From positions 124,001 through 188,000 of the forward strand of contig CAYMPJ010000002.1 of the NCBI GenBank assembly GCA_964392325.1: DNA of 64,000 bases, in the 5' to 3' direction. Below, one piece after another: positions 24,739 through 33,481 of the stretch. This DNA comes from CALLPQ01 sp964392325 (GTDB taxonomy: Bacteria > Pseudomonadota > Alphaproteobacteria > Caulobacterales > Parvularculaceae). Position 1 is the stretch's first letter. Each line of letters opens with the position of its first letter. The position numbers and the translations under genes were made by a program. The notes beneath the pieces were generated by a model that ran no database searches, was not told where the DNA came from, and saw only the letters and a list, made by a program, of their open reading frames with translations.

Positions 24739-26952
24739 TTACTTATTCTTTTTACCGGATTTTCCCTTACCCGACTTTCTGTTTCGCGGGGTTAAGGTCG
24801 CTGGCGCACTATATTTAATGGCCTCGCCGCGCCCGGAAAGAGACGCATTGGTCATCATATAAGTATGCACATTAAAAGGGGGGGGTCCCTCCGGTAAATC
24901 GACACGCTTGTACGAGCCATCGGCTTGCAATCGCCAGCTTTGCTCTTCATCATTCAGATTAGCAACCATCACCTGATCGAGCACTTGATTGTGAACAGTG
25001 GGATTATCTATCGGACAAAATACTTCAACACGCCGATTGAGATTGCGCGGCATTAAATCCGCCGACGAGATATAAACCTTGGCTTTAGAACTTGGCATAG
25101 CATGGCCATTGGCAAAACAATAAACCCTTGCATGTTCCAAAAATCTTCCAACAATACTCTTTACACGTATATTATCAGATAGCCCCTCAACACCCGGCCG
25201 CAAACAACATATGCCGCGAATAACCAGATCAATTTGCACTCCAGCATTACTCGCCTCATAGAACTTATCAATCATCGGCCCATCAACAAGCGAGTTCATT
25301 TTCGCCCAGATCGCAGCCGGCAAACCAGCCTTGGCATTTTTAATTTCTTGATTGATTAGTTTGATAATTTTTTCTCTTGCATTTAACGGCGCAACTGCAA
25401 ATTTTTCAAATTTTTCAGGGCGGGCATATCCCGTAAGATAATTAAAAACTCTGGCAGCATCCCGGCCTATCGCAGGATCGCACGTAAACAAGGATAAATC
25501 GGTATATACTTGCGCAGTAAAAGGGTGATAATTACCCGTACCGACATGAGTATAAGTACGCGCATCGCCATTTTCCAACCGCACAACATAAGAAAGCTTT
25601 GTATGGGTTTTATAATCAAAAAATCCATAAACAACACTTACACCAACACGCTCAAGTTTACGGGCAAGCTCAATATTGGTTGCCTCGTCAAAACGTGCCT
25701 TTAGCTCGATTAAAGCTGTAACGTTCTTACCGTTCTCCGCAGCCTCTATAAGCGCATCAACGATAGGGGATTGATTGGATGTCCGGTACACGGTTTGCTT
25801 AATTGCAACCACATCCGGGTCAGCTGCGGCCTGTTTTAGAAACTGGACCACAACATCAAAGCTTTCATAGGGATGATGAACCAGAATATCTTTTTCCAGT
25901 ATGGCCGCAAAACAATCCCCGCCATGATCGCGAATACGCTCGGGAAATCTCGGATCATAAGCATCAAATTGCAAATCGCATCGGTCTTTCGCAATAAGGC
26001 CATTGACTTGTGCCAAGCCTAAAATCCCATCAACAGCAATCAAGTTTTTGGGCGGCACATCAAAACGCTCACAAAACAGATCGCGCATATGTTGCGGTGT
26101 TCGCGCATCAACAGTGATATGAATAACATCGCCCCTGCGGCGGCGTTTGAGCATCGATTCAAACACGCGCACCAAGTCTTCCGCTTCTTCTTCTAATTCA
26201 ACATCGCTATCTCTTACGATACGAAAGGACCCGTAATTGATGATTTTGTGTTGCGGGAATAGATGATGAAAATACGTCGCCAACACATCTTCTAATGCAA
26301 CATATCGTGCCCCGCTGGGTTCATTGGATTTGCCGCCTTTTTTATTTTCCGTGCCGGGCATTCTAATAAAGCGGTCAATTTTAATCGGCACCGGCAAGAG
26401 GGTCGTCATTGGCATGCCGTCGCGCTGCTCAATATCAAAACATAAAACAAACCCTAGATTGGGAATAAAAGGAAATGGATGTGCTGGATCGACGGTTAAA
26501 GGCGTGAGGATCGGAAAAATATTCTTCAGAAATTGCGTCTCAAGCCATTGCGACTCTTCATCTGACAATTGATCAGGCTTTACTAACTCAATATCGTTCT
26601 CCGACATTAAGCGGAGTAATTTTTGCCAGCAACGTTGTTGCTTTTTTATGAGTTTTTTTGTTTCTGTATTGATTAAATCAAGTTGGCGTGCGGGAGTTAA
26701 GCCTTCCTGACTGATTACACTTACCCCTTCGCGGACCTGACCACGCAATCCTGCGACGCGAACAGAAAAAAATTCATCCAAGTTGCTTCCCGAAATCGAA
26801 AGAAAACGCAAGCGCTCTAAAATGGCGTGCTTTTCGTTTGAAGCCTCTTCGAGTACACGCGCATTGAACGCAAGCCAGGAAAGCTCGCGATTAAAAAATC
26901 GGTCCGCACTTTCCCGGTCAATATGCACGCATTCGAATTTTTTGTTTTCCAT
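24739..26952 (-). CDS. ppk: Polyphosphate kinase 1
   Basis: The enzyme, about 737 residues from the ATG at 26952 after GAGG, polymerises the terminal phosphate of ATP into polyphosphate. All four PPK1 regions are visible: the N domain starting RFFNRELSWLAFN, the head domain (FPILTPLTVDPAHPFPFI), and the two phospholipase-D-like catalytic domains. The latter contain the phosphohistidine region THVGTGNYH and IDLVIRGICCLRPG. The C-terminus is a Lys/Gly-rich basic tail (RKSGKGKSGKK). It precedes the Ppx/GppA gene and follows hdaA on the same strand, a neighbourhood typical of alphaproteobacteria. Confidence 0.96.
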   Translation of the reverse strand: MENKKFECVHIDRESADRFFNRELSWLAFNARVLEEASNEKHAILERLRFLSISGSNLDEFFSVRVAGLRGQVREGVSVISQEGLTPARQLDLINTETKKLIKKQQRCWQKLLRLMSENDIELVKPDQLSDEESQWLETQFLKNIFPILTPLTVDPAHPFPFIPNLGFVLCFDIEQRDGMPMTTLLPVPIKIDRFIRMPGTENKKGGKSNEPSGARYVALEDVLATYFHHLFPQHKIINYGSFRIVRDSDVELEEEAEDLVRVFESMLKRRRRGDVIHITVDARTPQHMRDLFCERFDVPPKNLIAVDGILGLAQVNGLIAKDRCDLQFDAYDPRFPERIRDHGGDCFAAILEKDILVHHPYESFDVVVQFLKQAAADPDVVAIKQTVYRTSNQSPIVDALIEAAENGKNVTALIELKARFDEATNIELARKLERVGVSVVYGFFDYKTHTKLSYVVRLENGDARTYTHVGTGNYHPFTAQVYTDLSLFTCDPAIGRDAARVFNYLTGYARPEKFEKFAVAPLNAREKIIKLINQEIKNAKAGLPAAIWAKMNSLVDGPMIDKFYEASNAGVQIDLVIRGICCLRPGVEGLSDNIRVKSIVGRFLEHARVYCFANGHAMPSSKAKVYISSADLMPRNLNRRVEVFCPIDNPTVHNQVLDQVMVANLNDEEQSWRLQADGSYKRVDLPEGPPPFNVHTYMMTNASLSGRGEAIKYSAPATLTPRNRKSGKGKSGKKNK

Positions 26953-27108
26953 CGCCTCAAGCACCAAATTTCAGATTAATATTCTTATACCAGAGCTATA
27001 TAAAAATATTGTTTAACTGGCCGTAAATCGCGAGAATTTTTCAAATGCCCCTGATACGCCTTGATCCCCTTAGGCCCCGATCATTGCCCATCCGTGCTCA
27101 AAACACGT

Positions 27109-27867
27109 CTACATTTGCTCTATAACCAATTTGGCCATGCTTTTGCTGGGCTTCTTCTTTTCGCTCAGCGCCATCACATCAAGAGCCTTTGCAAATCCTT
27201 GCGCAGCAGCAAAAGTGCGGGGTAGATGTATTGCTGCAAATTCCGACAAAGTAAGGATATCCTCTTCAGTAAGGGCTAATTGCCGGTCTGTCAGATGATA
27301 ACCAATAACCAATCGCATCAGGGCCTCGTCTGGTTCGGGCATCTCGATCCGAACCATCGCCTCAAGGCGTGTGTGCAAATCTTTCAAATCGCCGGCCCAG
27401 CTTTGCGGTATGCCGCGCCCGATTAAAACAAGGCGAATGTCCATTTCGCGGCATGTTTCAATCATATCCATGAGGGCTTGTGCCGCCTCATCATTTTCGG
27501 GCACTGTAATCGGGTCTACCACCACCAGATTTAATCCGTCCGGCGCGCAATCCTCAGCAGAGTCCTTCATCGAGAGAAGCGTTTTATTAATGGATTGCAC
27601 ACCGGCCATACCATAAAAGCAGGCTTGGCGTTCAACTCCGGAGCGTTCAACCAGCAAAGATCCCAAATGGGATTTTCCTGAACCGGGCGCACCGCAAATC
27701 ACAAGAAAAGCTTCTGTTGAGTCCAGCCAAGCATGAACCGTATCGACAATCTCTTCATTCGCTGGGGAGAGTTGAAAAGCCTTATTGACAAAATTTGGCT
27801 TCGGATCTGGTTCAAACAAAGGGATTTGCCCGCTTGGTTTGGCAGGGCTGTGTTTAGAGACTGACAT
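27109..27867 (-). CDS. hdaA: DnaA-homologous regulatory inactivator HdaA
   Basis: This 252-residue AAA+ protein resembles the ATPase domain of DnaA without its DNA-binding domain. Near the N-terminus QIPLF (residues 14-18) is a canonical beta-clamp-binding motif. Walker A is GAPGSGKSH (59-67), Walker B lies in VVVDP, and IGRGIPQSW and the LHTRLEAMVRIEMP block complete the AAA+ core. Hda proteins, tethered to the sliding clamp, stimulate ATP hydrolysis on DnaA after replication starts and so prevent re-initiation. It lies between the DUF2066 gene (23-base gap) and ppk. Confidence 0.9.
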   Translation of the reverse strand: MSVSKHSPAKPSGQIPLFEPDPKPNFVNKAFQLSPANEEIVDTVHAWLDSTEAFLVICGAPGSGKSHLGSLLVERSGVERQACFYGMAGVQSINKTLLSMKDSAEDCAPDGLNLVVVDPITVPENDEAAQALMDMIETCREMDIRLVLIGRGIPQSWAGDLKDLHTRLEAMVRIEMPEPDEALMRLVIGYHLTDRQLALTEEDILTLSEFAAIHLPRTFAAAQGFAKALDVMALSEKKKPSKSMAKLVIEQM

Positions 27868-27890
27868 CCAAATGCACTCCGATGAATGCG

Positions 27891-29567
27891 CTATCTATAA
27901 GGAGATTCAATTTTATTTTCATCAGGAAATTGAGAAGTTGGCGCTAAGGGTTGTCCTTGCGGATAAGCTTGATTGGTCAACCCACCGCCCCTAACATCAT
28001 CCGTCCTGAAACCATTACCCTGAGGCTCTCCACTTAATCCTGAAGACGTCCCCGATGTTGGTTGTGCATAATTTTTATTATTCGCACCAAACCCGCCATT
28101 ATCACTAAAAGTGCGGATGCTCCGCGAACGGTCATTGATCGGCGCACTTTGCAATCTTGCAGGTATTTTCGCAGCCGTTGCTGGGGTTGCGATATTCCAG
28201 ACCACATCAGTAACAACCCCTTGCTCCAGGGTCCACAAAGACAGGCCCTGACTTTCCATCGCAACGACCAGCTTGCCGGGATCGCCAAAACTACGAATTG
28301 AAAGTTCCGCGCCGCCTCTGGACAAATTTCTGACCTGAACCGAGGCAACCAGAGGTGTAGAAATCAGCGCGCTTCTAATTTGTTTCCACTCGCTAAGAGA
28401 TTCAAAAAATGCGCTGGCTTGCAAAACCGAAGATATCGAATGATCGATCAGAGTTTGCGCTTTCCAGCCGGCCGCGTAAGTGTTGACACTTTTTACAATG
28501 GCAAGGTCAGCAAGAACCGGGAATTGTCCCGATGGTTGCGACAGCCAGCTCTCCGAAAGAACCTCCCCCGGTTCACCAATTATAGATCCGTCAACCGCGC
28601 CGTTTATGTGGGAATTAAAATGAGGCAAACCGGCACCGGAAGAACCCAATGATCTTTGTGCGCCAGTCACAATACCATTCACAGCATTTGATGAGGGGAA
28701 TAATGCTTCATTCGGGGCAAGCGACCCGGATTCGCGATACCCGCTCAATAAGCGGATTCGCAATGTATCAGTCCCGTCTTTAACAGACAGGCGGGCATGG
28801 GCGATTATAACTTGCGGCACACCATACCGGTTGGCCAGCTTTTCCAATTTGTCTTGATTTATCCCAAGGGCTTGTTTCGCCGTTATCGAAGCGCTGTCTT
28901 CCAGATCGCCGAGAGGCGCAACCAGAGGTGTCAGTTCATTGGCAAGAGGCTTTGCCTGCCATGCATTAAGCCAGGGATTATTTTGCTCCCACAAATATAA
29001 ACCGCGCTGGGTTTCAAGCACCGGAATAATGAGTGCCGTGCGGGTTTGCGCTTCTGAATAAGGGATACGCGCCGCTATCAACAGACTACGGGTTTGTGCT
29101 GGCTTAAAACGGTAGGTGATATTGGCCCGGTAGGTCGTAGGCGAGCTCTTTTCTTCATAAACCTCAAAACCCTGACCTAATTCCTCCAGCGCCGCATCAT
29201 CGAGTACGATCGAGCTTTTATCATATATGCTCTGACTACCCCCAAACGCATCTCCAATATTTGCAGGCTGATTCGCTTCAAGTTTTGGCAAGTAATCCCA
29301 ATCGCGCTCCGGAACGAGCCGGCGCAGCAATAAATCCATAGCCTTTCGACGCCCCGTCTTGACGGCCTCAACTTTTGCCGCCGTCGCGCTTTCAGCTTGA
29401 GCATTAACAAAGATGCGCTGCACAACGAAAACTTCGTCGCCAGCTTTTGCGGGCAAGGGTGCAAATATGGTCAGCACAGTCATGCCCATGATCACAGCAC
29501 CTGCTATCATGGCAAAAGGCAGGTTTAATCCAGTTTTGAAGTGATCTCGGACTTTGGAAAAATACAT
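27891..29567 (-). CDS. DUF2066 domain-containing exported protein
   Basis: The 558-residue protein has an N-terminal hydrophobic segment (about 17-40, ending near PLPAKAGD) that acts as a signal or anchor. A DUF2066 domain follows (VQRIFVNAQAESATAAK, then RRKAMDLLLRRLVPERDW). The middle is a beta-rich repeat-like region, and the last 80 residues are low-complexity, rich in Gly, Asn, Ser, Gln and Pro. Its biochemical function is unknown. It occurs between purM/purN and hdaA in alphaproteobacteria by my recollection, here divergent from purM. Co-transcription with hdaA is likely given the short gap, though this does not show a shared function. Confidence 0.85.
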   Translation of the reverse strand: MYFSKVRDHFKTGLNLPFAMIAGAVIMGMTVLTIFAPLPAKAGDEVFVVQRIFVNAQAESATAAKVEAVKTGRRKAMDLLLRRLVPERDWDYLPKLEANQPANIGDAFGGSQSIYDKSSIVLDDAALEELGQGFEVYEEKSSPTTYRANITYRFKPAQTRSLLIAARIPYSEAQTRTALIIPVLETQRGLYLWEQNNPWLNAWQAKPLANELTPLVAPLGDLEDSASITAKQALGINQDKLEKLANRYGVPQVIIAHARLSVKDGTDTLRIRLLSGYRESGSLAPNEALFPSSNAVNGIVTGAQRSLGSSGAGLPHFNSHINGAVDGSIIGEPGEVLSESWLSQPSGQFPVLADLAIVKSVNTYAAGWKAQTLIDHSISSVLQASAFFESLSEWKQIRSALISTPLVASVQVRNLSRGGAELSIRSFGDPGKLVVAMESQGLSLWTLEQGVVTDVVWNIATPATAAKIPARLQSAPINDRSRSIRTFSDNGGFGANNKNYAQPTSGTSSGLSGEPQGNGFRTDDVRGGGLTNQAYPQGQPLAPTSQFPDENKIESPYR

Positions 29568-29784
29568 AGTCTTGTCGTTCCTTGAAAATATCCCCCATCA
29601 TAGACCGGTTGCGCGCGCGATGCATCCTCAAAAACTATCCATTTTTGCGGAATTTGCCCAAACACACATCTATGGCTCCACCGGGAATATGCGCTGAATA
29701 ACCCTGTAATACCGCTGAAATAGCCTCTAAATACTCCGGAAATACGTTGCACACACCATCATGCCTCGTTAGAGAGTTATCCCT

Positions 29785-30795
29785 ATGACAGACAATAGTG
29801 CTTATAAAATGGCCGGCGTCGATATAGACGCGGCAGACACGCTGATTGACCGGATTAAACCCCTCGCCAAAATGACGTCGCGAATAGGCGCGGACGCCAG
29901 TCTTGGCGGGTTTGGCGGATTATTTGACATAAAAGCGATTGGCTATACCGACCCTATTTTAGTCTCTGGTACGGACGGCGTTGGGACAAAACTAAAAATT
30001 GCCATCGATACAGGTCATCACGCCACCATCGGTATCGATTTGGTGGCGATGTGCGTCAATGATGTTTTAGCCCAAGGGGCAGAGCCCCTTTTCTTCCTTG
30101 ATTATTTTGCAACGGGTGCTCTCGATATCGAGGTCGCGCAGTCTGTTATTGGCGGCATTGCCAAGGGATGCAAACTCGCTGGGTGCGCGCTAATTGGCGG
30201 CGAAACCGCCGAAATGCCGGGCATGTATAAAAAGGGGGATTATGATCTTGCCGGCTTTAGTGTCGGCGCTGTTGAGCGAACCCAAATTCTACCCAGACAA
30301 GCCCTTGCAGGCGATGTGATGATCGGGATTGCCTCCTCGGGGCCGCACGCCAATGGCTATTCCCTGATCCGTAAAATAATAAGTGACAGTGCTACAAAGC
30401 TCGATAAGCTCGCCCCATTCGATCATACGCGCAGCTTGGGGGAAGCTCTTCTCGAACCAACACGCATCTATATTGATGCGGTTCTACCCCATTTGCGAAA
30501 TTTCGGTGTCAGAGGGTTTGCCCATATTACCGGCGGCGGCCTCGCTGATAATGTGCCGCGGGTTTTAGGCGATAATGTTTCGCCCGCTTATGACGAAAGC
30601 GCGCTTACCCTGCCACCGGTTTTTGAATGGCTGCGCAGCGAAGGCAAGGTTAGTCAAACGGATATGCGGCGCACCTTTAATTGTGGTATTGGCGGAGTGT
30701 TGATTGTGGATCGCGAAATTGCCGATGACACACTACACTCTTTAAAAACATCGGGTGAAGAGGCCCGCATCATCGGCCATTTGAAAAATTCTTGA
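29785..30795 (+). CDS. purM: Phosphoribosylformylglycinamidine cyclo-ligase
   Basis: The 336-residue AIR synthetase closes the imidazole ring using FGAM and ATP, the step directly after PurL. Signatures are GGFGGLFDIKA, VSGTDGVGTKLKIA, the metal/nucleotide block VAMCVNDVLAQGAEPLFFLDY and GGETAEMPGMY. The ATG follows GAGAG. purN begins immediately after its stop, so the two form an operon. The two main purine enzymes, PurL and PurM, are in the same window but in separate units. Confidence 0.97.
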   Translation: MTDNSAYKMAGVDIDAADTLIDRIKPLAKMTSRIGADASLGGFGGLFDIKAIGYTDPILVSGTDGVGTKLKIAIDTGHHATIGIDLVAMCVNDVLAQGAEPLFFLDYFATGALDIEVAQSVIGGIAKGCKLAGCALIGGETAEMPGMYKKGDYDLAGFSVGAVERTQILPRQALAGDVMIGIASSGPHANGYSLIRKIISDSATKLDKLAPFDHTRSLGEALLEPTRIYIDAVLPHLRNFGVRGFAHITGGGLADNVPRVLGDNVSPAYDESALTLPPVFEWLRSEGKVSQTDMRRTFNCGIGGVLIVDREIADDTLHSLKTSGEEARIIGHLKNS

Positions 30796-30816
30796 ATGGC
30801 TCATGGAGCAATACCA

Positions 30817-31437
30817 ATGACATCAAATAGCGCAACCAAGTCATATAAAAAATTATCCGTAGGCGTCTTGATATCCGGGCGCGGCTCCAATCTTCAAGCC
30901 CTCATCAAGGCTGCGCAAAATCCTGATTACCCGGCATCGATTGATATTGTTATTTCCAATAAACCCGATGCACCGGGCATTGAATTAGCAAAGACAGCCA
31001 ATATACCCGTTCACATTATTAAGCATAAAGATTTCGAAACCCGCGACCAGTTTGATAATGCAATCACAAAGCTATCGGTAGAAGCGGGAATTGAACTGGT
31101 TTGCCTTGCAGGCTTTATGAGAATTCTGGGGGAGCCCTTTGTCGATCACTGGCAAGGGCGATTGATTAATATCCACCCCTCCCTACTTCCCGCTTATAAA
31201 GGTCTTGATGTTCATAGGCGCATGCTCGACGACGCAATCAAGATGGCTGGATGTAGTGTGCATTATGTAACCGCGCAAATGGATGAAGGCCCCATCATCG
31301 GACAGCGCGCTGTTCCCGTACTGGAAGGCTATAGCCCCGAAGATTTGGCCGCACGCATTTTAATCGAGGAGCACATTCTGTACCCGGAATGCGTTGCCAA
31401 AATTGCACGCGAAAAGCTATCGCCACAAAAATCATAA
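30817..31437 (+). CDS. purN: Phosphoribosylglycinamide formyltransferase
   Basis: The enzyme transfers a formyl group from 10-formyltetrahydrofolate to GAR. An ATG immediately follows the purM stop, but the ATG at 30817 has a GGAG eight bases before it and is preferred, giving 206 residues; the longer form has 213. Diagnostic blocks are LISGRGSNLQALI, AGFMRIL and the catalytic NIHPSLLPAYKGLDVH, with the conserved Asp in a HYVTAQMDEGPIIGQ segment. It is the second gene of purMN and the two probably respond together to purine demand. Confidence 0.97.
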   Translation: MTSNSATKSYKKLSVGVLISGRGSNLQALIKAAQNPDYPASIDIVISNKPDAPGIELAKTANIPVHIIKHKDFETRDQFDNAITKLSVEAGIELVCLAGFMRILGEPFVDHWQGRLINIHPSLLPAYKGLDVHRRMLDDAIKMAGCSVHYVTAQMDEGPIIGQRAVPVLEGYSPEDLAARILIEEHILYPECVAKIAREKLSPQKS

Positions 31438-31505
31438 AAATTTCAAAAGGCCGGGTTCATTTTTTTATTGACCCTCACGCGGCGTCATAGGCTATCGTGC
31501 AAACC

Positions 31506-32258
31506 ATGATAGGCAGCAGAACATATTCAGTGAAAGAAATTGCAAAAGCGACCGGTGTTTCGGTGCGTACACTGCACTATTATGATGAAATTGATCTTTT
31601 GGTTCCCGATCGCTTTGCCAATGGATATAGACGTTACAGTGAAGCGCATATGTTGCGGTTACAGCAAATATTACTAAACCGTGAAATGGGAATGAAATTG
31701 AGCGACATCAAGGCAAAACTTGATGATCCAACTTTTGATTATCTGGATGCACTTCGTAACCAACGGCAATTTCTTGAACAACGCGCGGCAAATGATCAGA
31801 AAATAATTAGGTCAATCGATAATGCAATCGCAAACCTATGCTCGAACGAGGAAAGTAATATGAATATTTTTGATGGATTTAACCCAGAAGACTATGAGGA
31901 TGAGGTGAAAGAAAAATGGGGGAGCAGCAAAAAATATGATGAAAGCCAAAAACGACTTAAATCCTATGGGGCCAAACAAATCAATCAGTTAAAAGAAGAA
32001 GAGCTGGCCCTTGTTAAAAAACTTGCATCCTGCCTTCAAGACAAACACAATCCGGACGGCAAGGCAGCGATGGATTTAGCAGAAGAACATCGGCTCTATA
32101 TCGAAAAATGGTTCTATCCGTGCGACGTTAAATCCCATCAACAGCTCGCCACCTTATATGTTGAAGATGAACGCTTTGCGCGCCATTATAACAGACATGC
32201 AGACGGGCTTGCATCCTTTTTGAAAAAAGCAATTGATGCAAATGCCCTGCGCAAATAA
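31506..32258 (+). CDS. MerR-family regulator with TipAS drug-binding domain
   Basis: The protein is 250 residues from the ATG (a GTG three codons upstream is possible), nearly the length of Streptomyces TipAL. An N-terminal MerR winged helix (YSVKEIAKATGVSVRTLHYYDEI, in part) is followed by a coiled-coil dimerisation helix (about 70-115). A TipAS-type helical domain then starts at MNIFDGFNPEDY. TipAS domains bind thiopeptide-like or other small molecules; MerR parts bend promoter DNA with long spacers to activate drug-response genes. An internal ATG at 31860, five bases after GAGGAAA, would make the drug-binding domain alone. The gene is isolated, so its target is unknown. Self-regulation is usual. 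Confidence 0.9.
   Translation: MIGSRTYSVKEIAKATGVSVRTLHYYDEIDLLVPDRFANGYRRYSEAHMLRLQQILLNREMGMKLSDIKAKLDDPTFDYLDALRNQRQFLEQRAANDQKIIRSIDNAIANLCSNEESNMNIFDGFNPEDYEDEVKEKWGSSKKYDESQKRLKSYGAKQINQLKEEELALVKKLASCLQDKHNPDGKAAMDLAEEHRLYIEKWFYPCDVKSHQQLATLYVEDERFARHYNRHADGLASFLKKAIDANALRK
31860..32258 (+). other. Possible internal translation product (TipAS-like short form)
   Basis: Starting at codon 119 of the MerR gene, the frame encodes the 132-residue drug-binding domain. The GAGGAAA at 31849-31855 is a better ribosome site than any before the full-length start. Streptomyces tipA uses the same arrangement to make a short antibiotic-sequestering form. Confidence 0.55.
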
Positions 32259-32267
32259 CGCATTGCA

Positions 32268-33293
32268 TTACTTGTGAATTCGGATTGTGGAAAAGAAGGA
32301 TTTGTTTTTACGCACGCGTTTTGGCGATCCATAACAGTTAAGATCACCGATCCCGCTAACATGGGCGTCAAGGGATTGGGTTGCGTGGATTGACGCATCC
32401 CCGACGCCAGAAACAGAGACATCAGCAGTCTTGCATATAAGATCGCGAGCATTTAACTCTCCGACCCCTGACAATCGCGTACGCAAATGATCACAACGCC
32501 CGGTCACTTTTAAATCTCCGACACCGCCAACATCCAAGGTAAAGTTCTTGGCATCGACATTTTCAACAAGCCCTTCAACAACGCCCGAAACGCGCACCTC
32601 ATGAAGGTCAGGAACTGATATATAAGCCAGCAACGGTCTTTTTTGGCCGTTCAAACCTTGGCGGCGCTTTTTATGCGTCACAAATAATGTATTGTTTGCA
32701 ACCTCAAAATGGGCGCGCCGTAAAGCCGGAATACGACCTGCAACACGAACATCATAGTCAGCCCCGCTTCGAATTCGGACATTGTAAATGCCAGATACAA
32801 CAATCCGGTTGAAGTCGGTAAAATTATAGGCCAGCTCGCCTCGACCTTTATTTGTTTCACTACCGGGGCCGTGGACATGTCGAAAATGTTCAGGATTTGG
32901 ACGTCCGTGCGTCGCATCATGGGCGGTTTTGGCGCTCGCTTTAGAGGGCCCGAACCCGTCACGGCGATGCCCGCGCGGTCGTCTGTGGGTATGTCTTGAT
33001 CCCGGCCCCAAGCCATGCGTGTGCCCGTCTGAACTATGCTCAGAATCTTCTTTCAACCAACGCCCGGGTCCCAATTTGGGACGGGGCCCATCACCGCCCT
33101 CTAATTGCGCGTCTTCAACACGATCGTCCGGGCCGTCGCCTGATTCCTGCGCCAATCCATTATTTGCCCAGCCCGAGACTACAAGCATTGCAACCAGTGC
33201 CATCACCAACCGGACGACAGCCAATTGCAACAGGGCCGGTTGCCCTTGCAGTTTGATTGCCGGGTCAAAATCTATAGAGGGTCTTAGAATCAT
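32268..33293 (-). CDS. Exported GIN-domain (DUF2807) protein with a Gly/His/Arg-rich linker
   Basis: The 341-residue protein has a hydrophobic signal segment near residues 25-50. A low-complexity linker of about 100 residues follows, rich in Gly, Pro, Asp, His and Arg (for example HTHGLGPGSRHTHRRPRGHRR). The C-terminal half is a right-handed beta-helix-like GIN domain (FNRIVVSGIYNVRI) with the repeating phrase SGVGDL, SGVGEL, SGVGDA and SGIGDL spaced about 20 residues apart. The domain is common in exported proteins of unknown function in bacteria. The linker could bind metals through its histidines, but that is a guess. It ends ten bases from the convergent MerR gene. Confidence 0.82.
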   Translation of the reverse strand: MILRPSIDFDPAIKLQGQPALLQLAVVRLVMALVAMLVVSGWANNGLAQESGDGPDDRVEDAQLEGGDGPRPKLGPGRWLKEDSEHSSDGHTHGLGPGSRHTHRRPRGHRRDGFGPSKASAKTAHDATHGRPNPEHFRHVHGPGSETNKGRGELAYNFTDFNRIVVSGIYNVRIRSGADYDVRVAGRIPALRRAHFEVANNTLFVTHKKRRQGLNGQKRPLLAYISVPDLHEVRVSGVVEGLVENVDAKNFTLDVGGVGDLKVTGRCDHLRTRLSGVGELNARDLICKTADVSVSGVGDASIHATQSLDAHVSGIGDLNCYGSPKRVRKNKSFFSTIRIHK

Positions 33294-33481
33294 TACCTAA
33301 TCCGGATCGGAAAATACGCTTTAGTCTATAATACTAGGATTAAGTCTAAGCAAAAACACCCAAATTTCCAGTCCATTCGCCCCTCATTCGAGGCATCTAG
33401 TCGAAAACTCTGGCTTATAGCCCGGCCTTTACACCGATCTGGAACCCCAACTAGGCAACAGACACGCCGCATGTAACCGAT

